Assembly (NCBI RefSeq): GCF_022867885.1
Contig: NZ_JALIFP010000018.1
Location: forward strand, 18,573-82,572
DNA from: Lederbergia sp. NSJ-179
GTDB lineage: Bacteria; Bacillota; Bacilli; Bacillales; Bacillaceae_C
Length of the DNA stretch: 64,000 nucleotides
Reading direction: 5' to 3'
In this document: piece by piece, positions 18,297-27,424 of the stretch
How positions within the stretch are numbered: the first letter of the stretch is position 1
Layout: every line of letters begins with the position of its first letter
Position numbers and translations under genes: made by a program
Notes under the pieces: model-generated
The model's database searches: none
Seen by the model: the letters and a program-made list of their open reading frames with translations, nothing else
Told to the model about the DNA's origin: nothing

Positions 18297-20085
18297 CTAC
18301 ATTCCCTCCTGCACATTGCTTCCATAAACGAGTTGGTGAAAATTCCGTTTATTATGTAATAACTCTTTGTAGGTCCCCGCTTCCACTATTTTCCCCTGTT
18401 CCATGACGATAATTTTATCATAGTGTTCTATTGTCGATAATCGGTGCGCTATTGTGATTGTTGTTTTATTTTTAAGGAGGTTTTGTAATGCTACCTGTAC
18501 CTTGCCCTCACTAACGTTGTCTAACGCTGAAGTTGCTTCATCTAACAAAATAATCGATGGCCTTTTTATCATCGCCCGTGCAATCGCGATTCTTTGTTTT
18601 TGCCCCCCCCGATAAGTTAAGTCCTCTTTCCCCAAGGATAGTGTCATATCCATTGGGTAATTTCATAATAAATTCATCCGCGTTGGCCTCCTTGGCAACA
18701 TTTATAATGTCTGAATCGGTGGCATCTGGATAGCCAAAACGAATGTTTTCCTTGACCGTAGTGCCGAAAAGATAGGTCTCCTGGAATACATATCCAATGG
18801 AGTTTCTTATCTGCGCCATCGTAAGCCGATGTATAGGAACATCATCCAAGAATATCTCCCCACTATTAGGGTCATAGAATCGACAAATCAATTTAAATAA
18901 TGAAGTTTTCCCACTACCACTATGACCAACTAAAGCAACCTTCTCACCTGGTTCAATTTTAAAACTCACACCATCGATGACGTAGCGATGACGGTTATCA
19001 TAACTAAAATAAACATCATGAAACACTAATTTACCTTTTATAAATGGAAGATGAATTGGAATCTTAGGATCTACTACTTTTGGTTCCTCTTGAAATAAAC
19101 GATACAATCTTTCCGCTTGGGCCAGTAGTAAGCTTTGCTCTGTTATATACTTAATAACCGTGGTCAATGAGTCAACGACCATGTAATATAAGATGGAAAA
19201 TAACACAAACTCTCCTACTGTTAAACTTCCGTTATGAATTAAAAAAGAACTATATAAAAACATCACCAACGCCCCTAGATAGATGCTCACTCTTCTAGCA
19301 GACCCTCTCAGGGACGTAAAAATACGTGCTGATATATCTTTATCATTATATTTTGATTGTTTATCCATTAATTGTTCATAATCCCACTTTTCACCTGAAT
19401 TCGCTCTTAACTCTTGAATAGAAGAAACGCTTTCATATATCTTCTGATTAAGTTCAATTCCACGTTCCATCCTCTCTTTGGATAATTGATATGCCTTTTT
19501 CCCAAGATAAGGACCAACAAGATAATAAATAAAAAAACATAGGAGTATGGTTAGTGTCAGTTGCCAATTCGTTAATGTCAGCATGGTTATTATAACAATA
19601 ACTACGATCATTTCCTTAATAATACCAGGGAAATATCTCCTATAAATCCTTTGGACAGCTGCGACTTCTGTATTTAAGAGGGAGAGTGATTCGCCGACTC
19701 CATGTGATTCAAAATATGAAAATCCCAAATCCCTTAGATGGTAGAAAACTCGATACTGTAAATTACGGGATCCCTTTTCACTGATCACCCGTTCTACTAC
19801 AGTCCGAATTGCGTTAGCGACAAACATAATAATTAAAGCAAATATTATTCCTATTAATAACAGGGAAAAGTGTTTGAAATTTCCCCCTGGTATGATTTCA
19901 TCAATGAAGTAACTAATAGACTTTGGAATCAGTAACATCACCGCTGCTGTAAGCAGTTCACATACAATAAAAACCAACAGTTGCCATTTATAATCTTTCA
20001 AAAAACGAATAACCCAAAAATATAACTTAAATTTAAGTGACGTTTGTTGGATTTTCATTTTTAGACTTAACTGGGGTTTTTCCAA
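18297..20085 (-). pseudogene. ABC exporter half-transporter, subunit 1, frameshifted in a G8 tract
   Basis: The first frame carries six transmembrane segments, Walker A VGHSGSGKTSLFKLI and FQETYLFG, then reaches LNLSGG in the ABC signature, where eight G residues (plus-strand C run ending at 18610) occur instead of seven. The rest, GGQKQRIAIARA, Walker B IILLDEATSALD and AHRLSTIE, is in the +1 frame and ends at 18297. Removing one base restores a normal protein of about 596 residues. The frame opens with GTG at 20094, but TAAGGAG lies 8 bp from the TTG at 20085, which is the better start. True mutation, tract slippage and sequencing error are all possible. Confidence 0.85.
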
Positions 20086-20145
20086 ATCTATCACTCCTTA
20101 CCTAAATATTTTGCCCGCATAGCTACCCAAAACAAACGAAAAAAC

Positions 20146-20173
20146 TTCACATTTTCACTACATTCGCTATAAT
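20146..20173 (+). promoter_or_regulatory. queT promoter
   Basis: TTCACA (20146-20151) and TATAAT (20168-20173) with 16-bp spacing, about 30 bp upstream of the riboswitch. Confidence 0.6.
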
Positions 20174-20204
20174 GGATCATGTTGAACTTTTTCAACAATA
20201 GTAA

Positions 20205-20244
20205 GACGTGGTTCGGGACCATCCCACGTAAAAAAACTAAGGAG
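20205..20244 (+). ncRNA. preQ1-I riboswitch
   Basis: Stem GACGTGG with CCCACGT, loop GTTCGGGACCAT, and A-rich tail AAAAAAACTAAGGAG. This is the compact preQ1 class I aptamer pattern; the 3' CTAAGG both closes the pseudoknot and contains the ribosome site of queT (ATG at 20255). Ligand binding should hide the site, so control is probably translational. Confidence 0.9.
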
Positions 20245-20254
20245 AGAATTAAAT

Positions 20255-20743
20255 ATGAAGACAAAAACACTTGTCATTAACGGTATTTTAGCTGCACTAT
20301 ATATCGTAGTCACTCTTTTGATTAAACCAATTGCTTTTTCAAGCATCCAGTTTCGTTTATCTGAGATGTTTAACCATTTAGTAGTCTTTAATAAGAAATA
20401 CATCTTTGGCATTGTGGTCGGTGTATTTCTAGCAAACCTGTTTTTTACAGATCTAGGATTATATGATCTTCTTTTTGGTGTGGGTCAATCCATTATCGCA
20501 CTATCGATTACAATATTTTCAAGCAACTTTATTAAAAACATTTGGATGAGAATGATTTTTAATACAATCATTTTTTCTTTTACAATGTTTTTAATCGCCA
20601 TTGAGCTGAATTTAGCTCTCGGTTACCCATTTTGGATTACATGGCTTAGCGTAGCAATGAGTGAATTTATTGTAATGATGATTGGTGCGCCACTTATTAT
20701 GGCATTGAATAAAAGAATCAATTTTAATAAATTAGTGTCTTGA
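20255..20743 (+). CDS. queT: QueT-family queuosine precursor transporter
   Basis: 162 residues with about five hydrophobic segments; IQFRLSEMFNHLVVFNKKY is the conserved QueT stretch. Known family role: S component of an ECF-type importer for preQ1 or related queuosine precursors, working with the shared EcfAAT module encoded elsewhere. The preQ1-I riboswitch directly upstream agrees with that job. A strong terminator follows, so the gene is monocistronic. Confidence 0.93.
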   Translation: MKTKTLVINGILAALYIVVTLLIKPIAFSSIQFRLSEMFNHLVVFNKKYIFGIVVGVFLANLFFTDLGLYDLLFGVGQSIIALSITIFSSNFIKNIWMRMIFNTIIFSFTMFLIAIELNLALGYPFWITWLSVAMSEFIVMMIGAPLIMALNKRINFNKLVS

Positions 20744-20747
20744 TACA

Positions 20748-20769
20748 AAAACCCCTTTCAAGGGGTTTT
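20748..20769 (+). terminator. queT terminator
   Basis: 10-bp inverted repeat AAAACCCCTT / AAGGGGTTTT, two-base loop spacer, T-rich exit, directly after the stop codon. Confidence 0.85.
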
Positions 20770-20911
20770 ATTCATCCAAAATGGTTTGATAATTATTTGT
20801 CTTATTCTGATTTTCAAAAAGTTTAAAGAATTTTAGTTCGTCATTTACTTTGGTGATAATCAACATTTCCTCACAACTTTTCAAGTTTTTTTGAACAAGG
20901 ATAACAGAAGC

Positions 20912-21775
20912 CTATAATTTTACTTTCTTTAAATCATCTAAAAGCTGATGCAGTTCCCCTAGCTTTTGAATTTCAAAGGTTGGAATCACTTCTGTCCGTT
21001 CTTGAGGATTAAAGGCTACATTCGCAACATCCTGTTGCAACGCCTTTGTGACCTGTGTCCTGCAGGCCTTTTGTTCGCGATGAATCCAGACTGATTTCAT
21101 CCCAATCCGATTGGCTCCAAGAATATCAGTCATTAGATTATCTCCGACCATGATCGCTTCCTCTTTTTCTAATGACATTAAAGATAAGGCATATTCAAAA
21201 ATGGCGGGATCTGGTTTCCCTTTCCCAAAATCACCCGAAATAACAATCTGCTCAAAATAAGGCTTAAGTTCAGGTGTAATCGTAAGCTTTGTATGCTGTA
21301 AGTCAGGGGAGCCATTCGTTAAGAGCAAAAGTCTATAATCTTTTTTTAAACTGTCGAGCACATCAAATGTATCCTCATATACAAAGGGAAGCTTCTTTCT
21401 CTCTTCAGGAAAACGTTCCGCTAACTCATAGCCAAAATCGGCATCATCAATCCCTACAGTCTTTAATCCTAGTGTCCACGCATCCTTTCGATAAGTGGGA
21501 ACAATCTTCTTCATTTTCTTAAATTGATCATGATTATCCGGAAAATTTCCCCATAAACCTTCGAATGGATTAATCCCGATCATTTTTGTAAAGGAATATG
21601 TTTCATAAGATGCATACAGCTCCCTCGCCTGTTCACGTACTGCTTCCTCAAGCTTTGTCGCATCTATTCCATAACGTTCCTTTGCGATTTTACATGTCGC
21701 AGCAAAAGCCTCCTTAATGCTTTTTCGATCCCAAAGTAAAGTATCATCTAAGTCAAAAAATATCGCTTTAATCAT
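20912..21775 (-). CDS. HAD-superfamily hydrolase carrying a translated repeat element
   Basis: 287 residues. [10 protein letters not shown] at 6-15 gives the nucleophile D8 and acid D10; LLLLTNGS is motif [12 protein letters not shown] carries the motif III lysine, and [13 protein letters not shown] is motif IV. A helical cap lies between motifs I and II, as in YjjG-type or YsaA-like phosphatases. Start ATG 21775 (behind AGAGAGGAA) is preferred over an upstream extension to 21904. Near the C-terminus, residues about 237-253 ([17 protein letters not shown]) are encoded by a twin-hairpin repeat also found between genes elsewhere in the window. Substrate unknown. Confidence 0.85.
   Translation of the reverse strand: MIKAIFFDLDDTLLWDRKSIKEAFAATCKIAKERYGIDATKLEEAVREQARELYASYETYSFTKMIGINPFEGLWGNFPDNHDQFKKMKKIVPTYRKDAWTLGLKTVGIDDADFGYELAERFPEERKKLPFVYEDTFDVLDSLKKDYRLLLLTNGSPDLQHTKLTITPELKPYFEQIVISGDFGKGKPDPAIFEYALSLMSLEKEEAIMVGDNLMTDILGANRIGMKSVWIHREQKACRTQVTKALQQDVANVAFNPQERTEVIPTFEIQKLGELHQLLDDLKKVKL
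21018..21070 (-). repeat. Twin-hairpin repeat inside the HAD coding sequence
   Basis: Hairpins GCAAC-ATCCT-GTTGC (21024-21038) and CCTGT-GTCCT-GCAGG (21052-21066) are joined by AACGCCTTTGTGA. The same order, loops and linker occur at 48760-48802. Here the element is read in frame as protein. Confidence 0.75.
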
Positions 21776-21922
21776 GTTGTTCCTCTCTCCGTTTACTATG
21801 ATATCTATTACTGTACCATAATATTGATTAAAATATCTCTCTCTTTTAAAGATTTTCCTCCTAAAGTATGGAGCTCCCCTTAAGGATATAAGGAGAGACC
21901 CCACCCGTGAGGCCGCTTATTT

Positions 21923-23131
21923 TTAACTAGAATACTTGGTTTTGATTTGAACCTTGTGTGATTTGTTTTTTAGATAAAAAATAACGCTCATTAGGCTTAC
22001 GAGAACAAAGCCAAAGACAACAATTGTCCATAATGTAACGGAGATATCGTAACGATCAATCAATTCCCCTACGACTTTCGGCAAAAACGCTCCACCTAAA
22101 CCACCTAATGCAACAAGTAGGCTTGTCGTTCTCTCCTCATGACCTTCAGAGGCATCATTAATGATCAGCAGTCCAATCGAGAAAATCCCGCCCATTAATA
22201 AACCTGTAAAAAAGATCGCGATATAGCTCATCCAAATGGATGGAGATAAGGCAAAGATCGTTAGTCCGACGAATTGCCCGATACAGCTAATCACAAATAG
22301 TTTTGTGTAGCCGATTCTGTCCACGATAACTGTCATGGTCATGCGTCCAATCGTCATGGCTAACCAGAATACGGTAATACTTAAGGCTAAGGTGGATGCA
22401 TCTAACTGGGTCGTCTTATGTAAAATCGTCGGCAAATAATTAGGCAAGACCATCTCAGTTCCTACATACATAAAGAAAAAGAATGCGCCTATGATCAAGA
22501 TTGGAATTTGTTTTCGAGTATATCGTTTTCTTTCAGGTTTTTTCCCGTCTTCATCTATTTCCTTCGCTTGCTTTTTTAACACGGGGTCCATTTCTCCAAA
22601 GGAAGAAAAAAACCAGAATAGCAATGTAGCCGTAGTCACACAGGCAACAAAGGAAAACGAGACTTTCCATATATTTTTAGAAATAAGAAAGGCAGAAATC
22701 ATTGGAATTAAGAGGGCACCCACACCAAAAAATACTTCAACAAGAATAAGGATGGACGCCTTTTTCTCCTTTAGATGCCCGACAATTAATGCCGCAACAA
22801 TGGTCTCCGTAATACCAATTCCCGCCCCTGAGAAAGGAGCAATGAATAATAAAATATTCCAATCTGGCAATGAACCAAAAACAAATTGGGATACAGCGAA
22901 AAATAGCAACGCCATGGATATCGTCATCCTTCTACCTAATACATTGACAAGAAACGGCGCCACTAATACCCCTACTAAAAAACCCAAAAATTGATTCATA
23001 ATGAGTTGTCCGCCATCACCATATTGAATCCCGTATGATGCGACCATTGGTTCAAGAATTGTACCAATGATAATATGTCCAAACCCATTCAAACAATAAA
23101 TAAGACAAGCGATCCAAATAAATTTTTTCAT
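21923..23131 (-). CDS. Major facilitator superfamily transporter
   Basis: 402 residues with twelve predicted membrane segments. The loop after segment 2, NVLGRRMTIS, is the MFS motif A equivalent, and a second copy after segment 8 reads VDRIGYTKLF. A charged central loop (KQAKEIDEDGKKPERKRY) separates the halves. Similar single genes in Bacillus export sugars or drugs, but no substrate motif is visible. ATG preceded by AGGAGAA. Stop lies 147 bp before the HAD gene start on the same strand. Confidence 0.88.
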   Translation of the reverse strand: MKKFIWIACLIYCLNGFGHIIIGTILEPMVASYGIQYGDGGQLIMNQFLGFLVGVLVAPFLVNVLGRRMTISMALLFFAVSQFVFGSLPDWNILLFIAPFSGAGIGITETIVAALIVGHLKEKKASILILVEVFFGVGALLIPMISAFLISKNIWKVSFSFVACVTTATLLFWFFSSFGEMDPVLKKQAKEIDEDGKKPERKRYTRKQIPILIIGAFFFFMYVGTEMVLPNYLPTILHKTTQLDASTLALSITVFWLAMTIGRMTMTVIVDRIGYTKLFVISCIGQFVGLTIFALSPSIWMSYIAIFFTGLLMGGIFSIGLLIINDASEGHEERTTSLLVALGGLGGAFLPKVVGELIDRYDISVTLWTIVVFGFVLVSLMSVIFYLKNKSHKVQIKTKYSS

Positions 23132-23341
23132 TCTATGATTCTCCTATGTATACCAAAATCTCAAGGTGTAATATGTATTCACATCATATTATCAGGAATC
23201 TACAATAAGGTCTAATGGATTTATTTACAATTTAAAAATAAATCAAATATTCCTCTTTTCTCGGAAAGCATTATTTTATAATGAATCCCATATTCCTGCA
23301 TACAGATAGATAATGAAAAGAAGAAAAAAAGAGGAATCGGT

Positions 23342-24016
23342 ATGCATGAAATGATAAAGGTTTTTTTGATTACTTTTGTAAGCGATTTGGACAACTTACT
23401 GATTTTAGGCGCTATCATCCGCAAACATTCTAACTTAAATATTGTCGTCCCCACCGCCGTTGTGCTTACCCTTACACGGTCCGTATATGTGATGTTGATT
23501 GATAGATTGTTCGCGATCCCCCTCATTCATCTGTTCATGGGACTCATTTTGCTTTTTATCGCTTTTAAGCTTTCCACAAGATCCTTTGCGGACGAAACTC
23601 TCACGAGACCAGGAGATCGTACCCTCTCATTAAAAATAAAAGCATTATTCCTGCTTGCGGCTACAGATTTCTTGATTTGTTTAGACAGCGTGATGGTGAT
23701 TTCCAACGTTTCACAAAATATGATCCCGGCAATCATGGGAATATTTTTAAGTCTTTTACTCTCTCTCCTCTTTTTGCCATTCATTATCAAGCTCGCAATA
23801 AAATTTTCATGGATTAATATTGTGGCGGGGGCTTTTATTGCGCAGACGGCTGTAATCGGAATGGTCAATGATCCCTGGTTAAAAAGCTGGGTGTCGCGAA
23901 TGAATTTATATTTTCCAAGAGTGAATATGATCAATCTTTTTGCAAATAGTATGATCGTTCTCGTGATCTTTGTTGGGTGTTTTTCTTATTTTAAAAACAG
24001 GCGCCTTCGAAGATGA
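23342..24016 (+). CDS. TerC-family membrane protein
   Basis: 224 residues, about seven membrane segments. The two halves each carry an acidic membrane motif, VSDLDNLLILGAI near 14-26 and ATDFLICLDSVMVIS near 113-127, as in TerC/YjbE proteins, which take part in metal (manganese) export. The aspartates replace the usual GDN form, so it belongs to a divergent branch. Start ATG behind GAGG. The gene faces the ABC-2 genes at 24.0-25.6 kb. Confidence 0.7.
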   Translation: MHEMIKVFLITFVSDLDNLLILGAIIRKHSNLNIVVPTAVVLTLTRSVYVMLIDRLFAIPLIHLFMGLILLFIAFKLSTRSFADETLTRPGDRTLSLKIKALFLLAATDFLICLDSVMVISNVSQNMIPAIMGIFLSLLLSLLFLPFIIKLAIKFSWINIVAGAFIAQTAVIGMVNDPWLKSWVSRMNLYFPRVNMINLFANSMIVLVIFVGCFSYFKNRRLRR

Positions 24017-24042
24017 GACCCATTTAGTAGGAGATTTTCTTT

Positions 24043-24747
24043 CTAGCTTTCTTTTTTCATAAACAATCTTGCGACAATGATAAAACCAATGATCATATAC
24101 ACTATTTCCCATATAACGGTGAAGATTATTCCTTTTTCAATGATGATGGCATCTCCCTCATTAAGATACGACATCAAGAGGCCAATCGGTGGAAATAAGA
24201 AAAGCGGCCATTTCAAAATAGTAATCTTGGCGATGATTCCCTCGGATGTAATGGATATGACATTGACAAGTATAGCCCCCAACCAAGAATATTTTTTGCC
24301 AGCGAGAAACGTTGCACTAAACAGCGTTCCGACAAAGATACCGGCTAATGCAGAGTAAAAATGACTATGGAATGTGAAGCCATAATGCACGAACTTGACA
24401 GGACCTATAAAAGCATGGATAAAAACAGGATAAAAAATGGCGAATAGGAGTAGCAAAATAGTAAATAAAAGGCAAACGATCCATTTCCCATAAAGATATC
24501 GAAGCTTACTAGATAATTGAACAAATAAAAGCTGTTTTTCGCTTTCCTTTTCCAAGGAGAAAATCCCGATTGTGATCCATGTCATGATCAATAATAACGC
24601 GATACTTGTTACGGCATAGCTACTTAAAATTGGAACCCCTTGATATGTATAAAAAATAAATACCCATATCATGTAAATGATCACCGGTGGAATCCATTTT
24701 AAAGAGCGTATATAGCTTTTGAATTGATAATAAATGAATCCCTTCAT
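24043..24747 (-). CDS. ABC-2 type permease subunit
   Basis: 234 residues with six hydrophobic segments and no other motif. It starts at ATG 24747, overlapping the stop codon of the ATPase gene by four bases (ATGA), with GAGG seven bases upstream. Translational coupling and order indicate it is the membrane half of a simple ABC-2 exporter. The loop FSLEKESEKQLLF after the second segment is typical of this group. Substrate unknown. Confidence 0.8.
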   Translation of the reverse strand: MKGFIYYQFKSYIRSLKWIPPVIIYMIWVFIFYTYQGVPILSSYAVTSIALLLIMTWITIGIFSLEKESEKQLLFVQLSSKLRYLYGKWIVCLLFTILLLLFAIFYPVFIHAFIGPVKFVHYGFTFHSHFYSALAGIFVGTLFSATFLAGKKYSWLGAILVNVISITSEGIIAKITILKWPLFLFPPIGLLMSYLNEGDAIIIEKGIIFTVIWEIVYMIIGFIIVARLFMKKES

Positions 24748-25562
24748 GTTCTTTCCTCTTCCCCCACTTCTAGAATCGAGCAATGGTTTTGTAATAGGTG
24801 CAATAATAAAGCATCACATTGATCAGGGTCAACTGAAAGAATGGCAATTTTTTCTTTTGGATCATGTGTAATCAAGTCGAGATCTTGTAAAATATCCGAC
24901 ATTCTATAGTTTATTTTTATTCGTTTTTTCTTTAAGCTCTTCATTTTAGAAATACTTAATGTACCTGATTCAAGAAGATAGCTTTCATCTGCGATTTTTT
25001 CTATTAGCCTATCTTCATGGGTGGTAAAAATGATCATGCATTTCTTTTTTCTTTTTTCTAAAAGCTGTAGTAAATGATGCTGAGAATCATGATCCAAACC
25101 TGTTAAGGGTTCATCTAAAAGCAAAATATCTGGGTTAATCATTAGGGCCTGAATAAGACCAACTTTTTGTCTGGTTCCTTTAGAACATTTTTTAAGCGGT
25201 GTGTCCAAAAAAGATTCTATCGAAAATAAACGAATATAACTTGAAAGTGTTGACTTCATCTCTGGCTTGGTATTGCCGTGGAAAGAGGCAATGATGGAAA
25301 GGTATTCATTTAGTCGAAAAGGTAAAGTTTCGGGAAAATGTTCTGGCACATATCCGATTCTGTATTTCCCTCGCTTTATGATTCCGTTTGTTGGTTCATA
25401 TATTCCCGCTAATAGTTTTAAAAAAGTGCTTTTGCCTGATCCATTTTGACCACGTATGGCAATGGCTTTGTTCCCTTCTAACCGAAAGGAGAGTTGATTT
25501 AAAATCGTTTGCCCATCTATTTCTTTGCTTACATCTGTCGCCTCTATGAAAATTTCTCCCAT
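24744..25562 (-). CDS. ABC transporter ATPase
   Basis: 272 residues. Walker A is IRGQNGSGKSTFLKLL near 37-52; the Q-loop region is VPEHFPE; the signature is degenerate, KCSKGTRQKVGLIQAL (CSKGT in place of LSGGQ), as in many ABC-2 ATPases; Walker B is ILLLDEPLTGLD; the switch histidine is in TTHED. About 70 residues follow the ATPase core. It energises the permease encoded immediately downstream. Confidence 0.92.
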   Translation of the reverse strand: MGEIFIEATDVSKEIDGQTILNQLSFRLEGNKAIAIRGQNGSGKSTFLKLLAGIYEPTNGIIKRGKYRIGYVPEHFPETLPFRLNEYLSIIASFHGNTKPEMKSTLSSYIRLFSIESFLDTPLKKCSKGTRQKVGLIQALMINPDILLLDEPLTGLDHDSQHHLLQLLEKRKKKCMIIFTTHEDRLIEKIADESYLLESGTLSISKMKSLKKKRIKINYRMSDILQDLDLITHDPKEKIAILSVDPDQCDALLLHLLQNHCSILEVGEEERT

Positions 25563-25655
25563 AGCCCATCCCCCAATGACAATCTATATAATAATATTTA
25601 CTATTCGACAAGGATCATAAATATGGCTTGGGATCAAACCACAAGCCATTTCCAT

Positions 25656-26822
25656 TTATATATGCTTCAAAAATAACCGAATCACATCCGCTCCGCCAAT
25701 AAAGGTTCCAATCGAACTACCAAGATTCGCTAAGATCACGACTAGTAAAACCCTTGTTACTTTATTATGCCAGAACCCCTTAAAATGGAAAACATCCTCT
25801 GCGAGCGTTTCGAAATCCTTTACATTAGGCTTGCTGACGTAAGCCTGTACAATTCCGGCAAACCAGCCAGAAGCTAGTAACGGGGATAGCGACGTAATGG
25901 GAGCGGCAATAAAAGCCGTAAGAATAGCGAGTGGATGACCAAAAGCTAGCGCTGTCCCAATGGCTGATAATGACCCATGCCATAGCAACCAGCTAATCAT
26001 TTGTTGCCATCCTGCCGATGGATTGGCGATAAATGTATAAAGAATAATAGACAAAATCAATATGGGAATCGACCAGCCGATAATCTTAGGAGCTTTTGAT
26101 TTCGGTGGAAGCTTAGATAATTGCTGTAAATCATGCTCTTTTTCGATTTCTTTTGTAATCCCCGGTACATGGGCCGCTCCTAATACGGCTACCACCTTTT
26201 GACCAGGCGCTTCTTTAATGTTCTGAGCCAAATACTGATCCCGCTCATCAATCAGGGGTGTTTTTAATCTCGGAAAGGTCTCTGTAAATTCTTGCAGCAT
26301 CGAATCAATCATATCTTGGGATTTCATTTTTTCTAATTCTTCTTCTGTAATCGTCTCTCGACTAAAAATACTTGCAATCACTTGCGTCAATAGCATCGCC
26401 CTGCCCTTAAGGCCAAGATTTCCCCATATTCTGGAAAAGGTAATTTGAATATTGCGGTCTGCTAAAACGAGTTGGGCGTCTAATTCTTTTGCTGATTCAA
26501 TTCCTTGGATCATTTCCTGACCGGGATGGATATCAAATTGTTTGGCCATTCGTTTTTGAAAAGAGGATATCGCCAAATTCATTAACAGCAAAGACGCCTT
26601 TTTGTCCTTAATCACTTGGAAAATATCCATATCCTTCCATTTGTTACCTTCTGTAATCGATTTATATCGAGCCTCATCTAATTCAATACAAACAGAGTCA
26701 GGTTTTTCACGATCAATGACTTCCTTCACAAGCTCAGCACTACTTTTGGAAACATGAGCCGTTCCAATCAATATGTATTCCTTATCATGTAAGTGTATTC
26801 TTGTAATATTTTCCTCAGACAT
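25656..26822 (-). CDS. TraB/PrgY-domain membrane protein
   Basis: 388 residues. The N-terminal TraB domain (1-230) has the motifs LIGTAHVSKSS near 18-28, CIELDEARY near 45 and AVLGAAHVPGI near 215; these paired GxxHV motifs resemble those of EreA/Tiki-type metal hydrolases. The C-terminal third has four to five membrane segments. Relatives include the enterococcal PrgY, which limits peptide pheromone, and archaeal homologues. No pheromone gene is visible here. ATG behind GGGGTAAGAG. Confidence 0.82.
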   Translation of the reverse strand: MSEENITRIHLHDKEYILIGTAHVSKSSAELVKEVIDREKPDSVCIELDEARYKSITEGNKWKDMDIFQVIKDKKASLLLMNLAISSFQKRMAKQFDIHPGQEMIQGIESAKELDAQLVLADRNIQITFSRIWGNLGLKGRAMLLTQVIASIFSRETITEEELEKMKSQDMIDSMLQEFTETFPRLKTPLIDERDQYLAQNIKEAPGQKVVAVLGAAHVPGITKEIEKEHDLQQLSKLPPKSKAPKIIGWSIPILILSIILYTFIANPSAGWQQMISWLLWHGSLSAIGTALAFGHPLAILTAFIAAPITSLSPLLASGWFAGIVQAYVSKPNVKDFETLAEDVFHFKGFWHNKVTRVLLVVILANLGSSIGTFIGGADVIRLFLKHI

Positions 26823-26907
26823 TCTCTTACCCCTTTACTAGGACGGATCTATCCATAATATTATCATAAACCAGATAGGGTGGAAATAAAGTTTTTTTCA
26901 AGAGGAT

Positions 26908-27090
26908 AAGAAAAGCGCAAGCGCCCGTTTAGCGACGTACAAACTTTTTAGGGGCCTGACGAGATAAAGGAAACACGATGAACCCGAAGGGTGAATCGAT
27001 GTTGACTTATCGTAGGAAGGCACCGAAAGTTTGCTAGTCGCTGGGCGCTGGAGCTAGATCCAAACATTAGCCAATTTTTATACTTTCCTA
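26908..27090. repeat. Structured intergenic repeat, copy A
   Basis: Begins AAGAAAAGCGCAAGCGCC and ends GGCGCTGGAGCTAG then ATTAGCCAATTTTTATACTTTC. These ends are shared with copies B (27097) and C (38379), but the inner part (GTTTAGCGACGTACAAAC and its near complement GTTTGCTAGTCGCTGG) differs, giving one long interrupted hairpin. Confidence 0.75.
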
Positions 27091-27096
27091 TCCCGT

Positions 27097-27310
27097 AAGA
27101 AAAGCGCAAGCGTCTTGGTCAGCCCCGACAAGCAAATGTTCTGAGACAAGAAAAGTCCGGTTTTGACTTTTATTGTCTCAGGTTATTTAGTGGAACATCG
27201 GCTAAGGTCGCCACGTCCTGTGGCAACGCCGATGGACTCGCATCCTGCGAGCCTCTCGGGGCTAGGCGCTGGAGCTAGATCCAAACATTAGCCAATTTTT
27301 ATGCTTTCTT
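27097..27310. repeat. Structured intergenic repeat, copy B
   Basis: Same ends as copy A. Inner module: TTGGTCAGCCCCGACAAGCAAA, a variable hairpin (TGTTCTGAGACAAG to CTTTTATTGTCTCAGG), GGTTATTTAGTGGAACATCGGC, then twin hairpins GCCAC-GTCCT-GTGGC (27210-27224) and CTCGC-ATCCT-GCGAG (27237-27251). Confidence 0.8.
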
Positions 27311-27420
27311 ACCTTTGAAACAAAAAACGAATCGGACTTTTCATCGGCCGATTCGTTCGTGCCAACAGGACGTGGTCACTTAGGCGAAGACGTGCGGAAG
27401 CGTCGTCTAAAGACTAAGAT
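27311..27420 (-). repeat. Partial repeat element in opposite orientation
   Basis: Read on the minus strand, GTGACC then CGTCCTGTTGGCACGAACGAATCGG matches the right half of the element at 48782-48817. A 13-bp hairpin (CGAATCGGACTTT / CATCGGCCGATTCG region) lies beside it and may terminate transcription of either flank. Confidence 0.55.
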
Positions 27421-27424
27421 CATG

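Noticed and set aside
20167..20412. Minus-strand frame across the preQ1 riboswitch
   Set aside because: Explained as the complement of the riboswitch and the queT start.
26908..27310. Possible CRISPR array
   Set aside because: The repeats are about 200 bp, differ in internal modules and have no short regular spacers; no cas gene is nearby.
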